Below are positions 56,519 through 64,000 of a stretch of 64,000 bases of DNA, one piece after another. Position 1 is the first letter of the stretch. Each line of letters begins with the position of its first letter. A program made the translations under genes and the position numbers. The DNA comes from Haematococcus lacustris (taxonomy: Eukaryota > Chlorophyta > Chlorophyceae > Chlamydomonadales > Haematococcaceae), in contig JASKMD010000025.1 of the NCBI GenBank assembly GCA_030144725.1, positions 1,178,001-1,242,000 on the forward strand. The letters run 5' to 3'. The notes beneath the pieces are model-generated. The model was not told the origin of the DNA and did no database searches. It saw only the letters and a program-made list of their open reading frames with translations.

Positions 56519-59280
56519 CTAGGGTGCTGCTTGAGAAGGACGCTGCGGGAATACAGCCGCTTCGTACACGGCGCTGTAGTCTGCATCGGCCAAACGCAAT
56601 CCCGCAGAACTGCCCTCCTGGGTACGGGCACAGGTCTCGATACACAACGCCTCGGCTGCACGCTGCATGCTAGTGGCCAGCCCTTGCGACTCCGCTTCGT
56701 TGCAAAACAGTCGGACATCTTTAAGCAGGTGCTGCGAGCAGCGGGGAAGGAAAATCGCGGATGAACAGGATGAACTACAAGGGATGTACAGGGTGAGGCG
56801 CTGACGCTCAAAAGCAGAGGTCTTTGTGGCTTGCACACAGGTGATGATTCATGAGCACCATTCCTCTCTGTCGCTGGTTCCCTGCCTAGCTGTGCACTGC
56901 ACAATGGCTTAAACATTATGCATGTACAGCAACGGAAGCAGCAAGGGCACACAGGCTGAAGGACGACGTAGTGCACATGGGTGGTCAATCCAAGAGGGGG
57001 GTGTCAGCACACTCCATTTCTGCAGGGTCATGGCCTCACAGCAACATCCCTACCTTGGTTGGAAAGTTAGCAGTTCCAAAGTCACGAGAAAGGTACTTGG
57101 CCAACTTCTGAATGTGGAAGACGTCAGAACAGCACATCTACCATGTACCACCAGCCAATACGCATGCTTCACCTGGCCATTCAGCAAGTTGGGATGACGG
57201 ATGGTCTGCTCTCACAGGCAGGGGCCATGGTGCGCTGCAGACCAGGCTGACCAGGCTACCTGGTTGCACAATGCCTAGGTGGCCTACCCCGCTTAAACCT
57301 CCAGGCTGCATGGCCACCCGGCTGCATGGACCTGTTTGGACTACCACAGCAGGCAGACTAGGCAGACTAGGCACAAATGGAGGCCCTAGTGAGGGACAAG
57401 AGGGCTGCATGGCCACTCTACATATACATATAGCACTGGGTTCTACAGGGTGTTTAGGACTACCTGCAATGCACAAGCCTTGCACAGTCGACGCTGCACC
57501 GTGCTGCACAACTGCTGACTCGACTTACTTACCGGAGCATCTCCGAAACCACACTAGAACCAAGTCCCACCCCTCCCTGCCTTTCCCTTCCCTGCTCTGC
57601 CCTCACCCACCGCTGCCTGGCCCTCTTGGCTTGGACGGCTGGGGAGGAGGTGGCTCCTCCCCGTCCCTTCCCCCTCCTGACTCACCCTTGCCCTCCCTCC
57701 CGGCACTGCCTCTTACGGCCCACCTTGTCAAAGGTGGGCGCATACAGCGCACTGCCCCGCAAGATGTCCATGAAGTGCGCCACATCCGCCCCACTGCGCT
57801 GCACCAGACCTAGGGAGGAGCAGAAGGCCAGCTGCGGATGCAGCCAAGGCAGCCAGAGGTCAGGCAGGCAGGGTCTCCCCAAACTCTGTTCCCCTCACCT
57901 GCCTCCCTCAGGCCATAGCAAGGCTATCTACCTGCTCACCTCGTCTGTCCCTTACCTGCTTACCTTCCCTCAGCCACATGCCTGCCCCTACCTGCCCTTA
58001 GCCACCTGCCTGCTGGCCCCTAGCTGCTGGCCCCTAGCTGCTGGCAGTGGAGGTGTGCTAGTGGCCTGGCTCGGGCCCCTCACCTCAGCCCACCCACCGT
58101 CTCAGCAGCAATCAGCTGATTCAGCGCGAGCTTGACGGCTGCAGCGCTGCCCACCCGGCCCAGCAGCCGCGGCTCCTGCCCCAGCGCCCTCAGCACGGGC
58201 CAAGCGGTGCTGGTGGTTGGGTCTGAGTCACAAGCGGCCTGGTCAACGACAAGGGAGAGCCGGGCCGTCTTGTCAGTGGTGGGAGATGAGGGAGGTGAGG
58301 GCAGCACGCACGGCTGAGTTAGGGCAGGGAGGTTGGTGTTGGGGTGGCAGCAGCTGGAAGGCAGGTGGAGGAAAAGCACGTGTACTAGTGTTCCTGGTGC
58401 CAGTACCTCATCCTGGGGTGGAGATTGCACCCCTTGCGATGTAGTACTCCATGCAGCCCCTCTCCATGCACTCCCTACCTACCTACCCACTGCCCCCTCC
58501 ACCAGTACCCACCCATATTATGTGGTCTGTGCCACACACCCTCACACAGGCCCCCCACCATGATCTGCAGAGTGCCTGCCTCAGCTTCCGGTTGGCTTCC
58601 CAACACTGGGGCCTCCACATACAGCTCCACCCCTGCTGCCTCCAGCTCCCCTGCCAGCTGCTTGCTCTCTGATGGCCCAATAGTGCTCATCATCAGCACG
58701 CTCTTCCCCGGGAGAGTTGCTCGGGTGGCTGCGTCCTCCAGCAGCACTTGGTGGATGGCGGCTGCGTCCGCCAGCATCAGCAGCACCACCTGGCTGCGCT
58801 GCACCGCGTCAGCTGCGGTCTGAGCCACATGGCAGCCATGCGGGGCCAGCAGGGCACTTTTGGCTGGGTCCCTGTTCCAGGCTGTCACTGGGTGGCCCTG
58901 CTGCACCAGACGCACTGCGTGCACGGAGGCAGGCACAAGGGGCAGGTGACAATGCAGCTCAATGAACTGCACCGCAGGAAACTGCACTGCACTGCACTGC
59001 ACTGCTTGCTGACCAGAGAACGCAGTTTATTGCCTCAGAGCTGCCTCCTTCCCCAATGGACATGTGTCGACTGTGTTGCAGTGATTGCAGCACTAGGAGG
59101 GAGGCAGGATGAAGTGGCGAGCGCGGGGGTAAACTTGCCAGCCATCTTGCGCCCCATCAAGCCAGTTCCCAGCGACGACACGCTGGCTTTGGGCGACATC
59201 TCCCAAGCGTCACACCCTGATCCTTGAGCCGCTGGTGTCGGCACAGCAGGAAGGACAGCAAATGAGCCGATGCTAGGCAC
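56519..59280 (-). CDS. Beta-hydroxyacid dehydrogenase (3-HIBADH / glyoxylate reductase-like)
   Basis: Six exons: 59280-59139, 58914-58559, 58238-58098, 57831-57724, 57107-57054, 56731-56519. They sum to exactly 338 codons including the stop (337 aa), close to the family's ~290-350. N-terminal Rossmann fold SLGTGLMGRKMA (GxGxMG), then HPVTAWNRDPAK, VVLLMLAD, MMSTIGPSESKQLA, EAPVLGSQPEAEAGTLQIM (the family's D/EAPVSGS substrate loop) and the catalytic-Lys helix KLALNQLIAAET (K of K..N). A C-terminal helical domain follows, with HLLKDVRLF. It reduces small aldehydes such as glyoxylate or succinic semialdehyde, or oxidises 3-hydroxyisobutyrate, with NAD(P). Intron 1 uses a GC donor (GCTG|gcaagt), required by the frame. 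The start could also be the ATG at 59199; 59280 adds a short leader. Confidence 0.92.
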
Positions 59281-61185
59281 TGGCAGCCAGTGCTGAAAAG
59301 ATAATGTTAAACGGTTACTTTCACTATTTGTCCACTTAAAGAGTCAATGTAGTGAAGGGTCGCCCCTGTGCGGTGCTTGCTGACCTCGCCTTAGGACAAC
59401 AGACAGGACAATGGATCAACACTGACAGATTTACTGCTATCCTCATTGAAGCCCCCCCCTTCCGTCTCTCCCTAGTAGGGGGTCTCTACCCACATCGCAG
59501 GCATCCCCGTCCACCTGCTCCCTGGGCATCCATTCCCTGCCTTACCCCTCCCCGCGCCACGCTAGAGCCATTCGGGCCCCCCTTCGCACTCAGGCCCTCC
59601 CTTCCCAAACCCCCAACCTTCCCACCTCTGGTCCCTGTGATCAGCGCCCACGCCAAGCCACCAAGTGCCTACACCGTATCAACAGTCTTTCTCAACGGCA
59701 TCGCCCTCTTGTCCTATGCCCCCAGCACTTTCCTCTAAGTAGATTAGTATTATGCTGCATCTTTGGGGCCGCCGCCCAACCAGCTTTCCTTCACCACCAC
59801 TCAAAATAAAGCTGTGGTGAAGAATACACCCTACCCCTTAGCCTTGTACCGACCAGCAGAAGGAGACTTTGGTCTTCTCGCCCAGGGCCCAGCGCCCAGC
59901 GCCCAGGGCGAGTCGCCCTAGGTGGACACATGCAACAAGCAACACACCTGATTAAGCACCCTCTCCACAGTTCCCTCCCCCTACCCCGCCCTCTCTTCAA
60001 TCACCTTCACCACCCTCCTCCCAAATCTCAATCATCCTCTCCAACCTAACTATCCCTTTCCTCACCCTTACCACACTCCTCACTCGCCTCTTTACCCCCC
60101 TCCGCTCACTTCCCCTCTCCCCCACCCTCCCCCTTCCCATCCATCACTCCCTCAATCCCCCACCCTGGGTCCCCTGAGCAGCCACCCCTCTCACCCTCGC
60201 TTGCACCTTGCTCCACCCTGCCCCGACTCTCCTCCTCGCTACCCAAGCCACCGCCCTCGACATCGCACATGGCATTATCGTATTCCCATTCCTCCACCTA
60301 CCCCACCACTTCCCTTAAGCCAGCTTCTACACGGCCAGGGTGCCCTCTTGCATACAATACATGAAATTGCAAAAAACAAGAATGCACCACAACATGGTGG
60401 AATACGTGGCTGCTGTGGCATGGGAGTCTTGGTGTGTTACTCGGAGCAGTTAGGGCACGGTTTGGTGCACAAAAGCTGCACGAGAACAGCCAAGGCCACC
60501 AACACCCATGCATACTTTATGTGCCAGTGCAGCTCTAACCTATGCATACTGAACTTGCGAGCTACCACTCTTGCCTGTCACACCGAGGCCTGGCCCGATG
60601 CAGTGTAAGATACAGTAGCCCGGACTATAAGTCTGGTTGCACCCCAGCCGCCCATGATTTTGCAGCTCCAGTGTTGCCCATGCACTGTTGGTTGATGTGT
60701 CCATGCCGCTACTACATGGAAGAAAGAAATAACTAATATTTCCGTTGAAGCGCGAACATACGGTGTATATCTGCCCCATCTGACTAATGCGCCGTCTGCA
60801 CCAGGTGTGGAACTAGTTCCAACGTCGCGAGCCAACGGTCAACAAGCAACAGCCACGGTAGCTTATAGCATAGAGCAAACTTTATGGACTGCAGCCATCA
60901 TAATCAAGACACACATAGGTACAAGGGTAGAACGGCTGACGGCTTGAACGGTGCAAGCCATAGCTAGATGACCATGGCTGATTACTAGCGATCCGCATGC
61001 GCCAAGGAGTGTGCCACACAACTCAGTCCATGCTTCCCACACCCAGCCCCCATTTCAGCCTGACACTGCAACTTGGCAGATAGGTAGTAGGTGAGGCCAT
61101 CACAGGAGGAAGCAGCCACTGGGCATATCTGCGACTCACACACGGGAGCTTAGAACTAGGTCTGCACCTCGTAGCTTTGTAGCAG
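59281..61185. other. Low-complexity intergenic region
   Basis: 59450-60300 is C/T-rich, with a plus frame at 59352-59738 (Pro-rich, unrecognised) and a small GGCCCAGCGCCC repeat near 59885. 60310-61180 has normal composition but no recognised gene. It probably includes the 3' UTR of the minus-strand gene ending at 61186. Confidence 0.45.
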
Positions 61186-62768
61186 TCAATGTCTCAGCAG
61201 CTGCAGGAACCCATCACGGTCCACATGAGCCATGGGGCATGCCGCTGCCAGGTGCTCCTCCGTGAGCATCACAATGTTATCTCGGTGAGCTTCTTGGGCA
61301 GAGTCAGCAAACATCGCGCGGCAGAATGACCCTCGCAGCTTCTTCATGACCCGCCTGTACCGACCCCCCCGTGCCTCAACGTCTCCCACAGCCAGCTGAT
61401 CAGTGCGCAGGTGCCTGGCAGTGCCCTCACCAGCCTTCGAGTCCACCTCCCCGACCCTATCCCCAGGCCTGGGTGGTGCGAGGAGGATGGGGTGTCCAAG
61501 GTACACGAGGGGCTGCTGGGCCACTTGGTGCAGTTGGCGCGCCACCTCCCGTGTGGAGACAGACACCTGAACATCAGCAGCACCACACAGTGTGGGCTCA
61601 GGCTCATAGTCTTGAGGTCCAGGCTCAGGGCTGTGGCCTAGCGGGAGGGCAGCAAGGGGACACAGGCTACGCTACCCTCCTCGCTTCATGCACACACCCT
61701 GCTGGAAGGCGCAGTCTTTCCCCCTGTCAGGCTGTTGGCAGGTGAATGTGATCACAACACGCGCGTGGAGCTCAGGCAAGGCAACACACTGACCGCCGCC
61801 AGCATCACAACCACCAGGTACTGCGGGCACACAGGCAGCGGGGCAGCAGGCAGGGCGAGCCAGCTGGGCTCACCTGCACATCCCGCCAGGACCAGCCCCT
61901 GCTGGTGTTTGCCTGCAGCACACTGCCTGGCGCCAACCTGAAGCGCTCCCCGCCCGGCCAGGACGAGGGCTGCAGGTGCAGGCGCCGGTCGTTTGGGCTG
62001 ACCTGCAGCACCGTGTTGCTGCAGCTACTGTGCACCTGGGTGCCGGCTGGGGCCTCACACTGCAGCCAGTGAGCGTACTCAGGGGGCAGCAGTCCGCCCA
62101 CATCTGCAGGGCAGCAGCAAAGCACATGACGCGTTGACTTGGCTGGCATGGTACAAATGTTGCGATGCGCCACAGCTGTGACCTTGCACACTGTGGACAT
62201 GGTCTACAGCGCCCTGTGGCCACACAGCCAGGCAACGCAGATGATGGCACCATACACACAGCCCTGTCACATGCCACAAGGCACTGGTACAGCACCCTTC
62301 TATCCCCTCCCGAGCCTCCAGCCCTGACCCAGCTCCTACGGCCTCATCAGCCTGGGGCAGCCAGCTGAGGGGCGCGGTGCAAGTCAGCAGGCAACACCTC
62401 ACCACACACACACCTCCAGCACAGCTTTGGTCCATGAGGTAGGTGAGGGTGGTGGAGTAGCGCTGCTTGGCCCAGAACTGGCTGTCATGCTGGGCAGCCT
62501 CCACATCCAGAGGGGGGTCCCGGGGCAGCAGGCCCAGGTTGTTGGAGCAGTTGGACCAGTGCGTCCAGCTGCCCAGCAGCTGCTTGCTGACGGGCGTGAT
62601 AGGGAAGGGCAGTGGCGCAGGCCAGTCCTGGTTGGGCCCATTAAAGAGTGGCGCGATGCAGCGCTGGTCTGTGGGGCGATGTTCATCGTCCATCTTTTGG
62701 CCATGCAGCCAAGGCGTCTCACAGGGAAGCTGGGGCAGCACCGCCACGCGCTTGGACAGCAGTGCCGC
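61186..62768 (-). CDS. Unidentified protein, partial; possible glycosyltransferase
   Basis: Exons: 62768-62414, 62103-61874, 61820 to about 61752 and 61630-61186, with stop at 61186. Exon 1 starts ALLSKRVAVLPQLPCETPW, a pattern (residue-limited LSKRVAVLP.L.C) typical of plant arabinosyl/galactosyl-type transferases. PLFNGPNQDWPAPLPF and QFWAKQRYSTTLTYL follow. Exon 2 has GGLLPPEYAHWLQCEA. Exon 3 is hydrophobic (YLVVVMLAAVSVLPCL). The last exon has QQPLVYLGHPILLAPP and RVMKKLRGSFCRAMF. The first three exons are phase-consistent; the last join is not resolved. The 5' end lies to the right of 62768. Confidence 0.6.
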
Positions 62769-63074
62769 CTGCACAGTGAACATCAGAGTGAGCCACAAAG
62801 CATGCCATGCAGCAACAGCAGCAGCAGTGTGCCTGTTACTCCTGCCACTGCTGCTGGTGTGGGCTGGACGGCAAAGCCTGCGCAGGCAGAGCCGTAGGGC
62901 TGGCATTGCTCATCCGTCACCTACGCGACTGCAGCAGCACATAGCACAAGAGCAGAGGTTCACAGCACCGTGCACGTAGCCAGTGGTGCAGGGTGCCAGT
63001 GAGCACCTCTGACCTTGCTGTCCTGGCTTGCTCATCATCACAGTTTGTACAGCCTGTTGCCTAGTGCGTACATT

Positions 63075-63660
63075 CTACTCTTGGTTGCTGATGACATCAG
63101 GGCCAAGGTGGATGCAAAGGATGCAGCGTAAGCCGGTGGTGTTGAGCACCTCCAACTGCTGCATCTGTTGCTGGGGCAGAGCCTGCGACCCAGCAGCTGT
63201 GTACAGCACGGTGGGCACCACCAGTGCCTTGCAAATCCCCAAAGTGGCTGTGCCCGATGCGCTGGTGCACAACATCCCCACTCATCTTGCCTACCACGCC
63301 CAGCAGGGCAACCCTCAATTTGTGTCCGGGCTATGTTGTCATATTGAGCTGCAGCTACATTCTACTCGTGATTGCATTTGTACAGCTTGTGCGTACATTC
63401 TACTCGTGATTGCTGATGACATCAGGGCCAAGGTGGATGCAAAGGATGCCTGAACACCTTCAACTGCTACATCTGTTGCTGGGGCAGAGCCTGCGAGTCA
63501 GCAGCTGTGTACAGCACGGTGGGTACCACTAGGGCCTTGCAAACCCACACATTGGCTGTGCCTAATGCGCTGGTGCACAACAGCCCCATTCATATAGCCT
63601 ACCACGCCCAGCAGGGCAACCCTTATAGCCCGGGCTATGTTGTCGTATTGAGCTGCAGCT
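63075..63660 (-). mobile_element. LINE reverse-transcriptase remnants, duplicated
   Basis: 63281-63075 translates (minus) to KALVVPTVLYTAAGSQALPQ, then LEVLNTTGLRCILCIHLG. This matches the thumb region after the RT domain of non-LTR elements (VV..LLY....W....L..LE......R...GI). A second, more decayed copy follows at 63420-63660. Both share the stretches TGATGACATCAGGGCCAAGG and CTGTGTACAGCACGGTGGG. No intact RT or endonuclease. Confidence 0.6.
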
Positions 63661-64000
63661 AGGCCAGTGGTGTTGGGCGTTGCTGTGCCATGTTGTTGTC
63701 ACAGCAGCTTCATGCTCAGATGTAATGCACCCTGACTGACTCAGGGCATGCTGTCAATGGGCTGCCGCAAAGCGGTCTTGCACACGCCCTTGTGACCGGC
63801 GCTGTGGTGATGCTCTTGTTGCCGGTGATGTCTCACCAGGGCAGCTGGGCTGTGCTCTGGGGAGGCGCTGGCTGATGAGCTCTGGGTCAATGGTGGCTGC
63901 TCTTGCTGGCTGCTGCGGGGTGGTGGTGCACATGTGGAGATGCCGCTGTCACTGAGCTGGCCAGTGGCCAGACTTGCGCCATCCACTGCGCCTCAACCTT
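63661..64000. other. Right edge, no firm gene
   Basis: A minus frame at 63986-63741 (MDGASLATGQLSDSGIST, Ser/Gln/His-rich) could belong to the LINE or to a gene outside the window. Nothing further was recognised. Confidence 0.3.

Overview
This window is nuclear DNA of a GC-rich green alga. I infer Chlamydomonadales, most likely a Haematococcus-type genome. The evidence is genes cut into many short exons with GT-AG and some GC-AG introns, introns packed with 5-, 6- and 19-bp tandem arrays, plant-type starch and MATE proteins, and a Fanzor/TnpB-like element. No bacterial operons, ribosome binding sites or CRISPR arrays were seen. Exon models are mine, made by joining reading frames at splice sites. 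For several genes the summed exon lengths come out in frame, which supports the models.

Layout. 110-5809 (-): soluble starch synthase, running off the left edge. 8645-9264 (+): internally deleted copy of a Fanzor-like element. 9345-21065 (-): voltage-gated K+ channel with a cyclic-nucleotide-binding domain, 18 exons, whose introns hold three more element fragments. 21.5 kb: another element 3' end. 22703-30232 (-): glycosyltransferase-like gene whose 3.3 kb second intron hosts the longest Fanzor-like copy (26848-29480, +). 30323-33254 (+): truncated haemoglobin with a long N-terminal extension, sharing a 90-bp divergent promoter with the glycosyltransferase. 34.8 kb: a hAT-type MITE with a perfect 8-bp target duplication. 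35914-36561 (-): possible disordered protein. 36928-43855 (-): plastid-type MATE transporter.

43979-52335 is a large imperfect palindrome. Two ~1.5 kb inverted arms each carry a tRNA-Phe and the 3' end of a p31comet-like gene, each arm ends in a (GGGGC)n array, and a ~4 kb spacer lies between. The right arm belongs to the complete p31comet (MAD2L1BP-like) gene (51719-54549, -). The left arm is a copy pasted upstream of the MATE gene. The spacer contains a putative 2.8 kb element with GTCGGACATTT inverted ends and two orphan exons of a protein disulfide isomerase.

Right end: a decayed Gln-rich coiled-coil gene (54.7-56.0 kb, +), a complete 3-hydroxyisobutyrate-dehydrogenase/glyoxylate-reductase-like gene (56519-59280, -; 337 aa), a low-complexity intergenic stretch, an unidentified gene with possible glycosyltransferase character (61186-62768, -), and duplicated LINE reverse-transcriptase remnants (63.0-63.7 kb).

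The most unusual system is the Fanzor-like family: at least seven copies or fragments in 28 kb. Six have the same orientation, four lie antisense in introns of host genes, and all keep the same 3' noncoding module. That module is where the guide (omega) RNA of TnpB/Fanzor systems would be expected.
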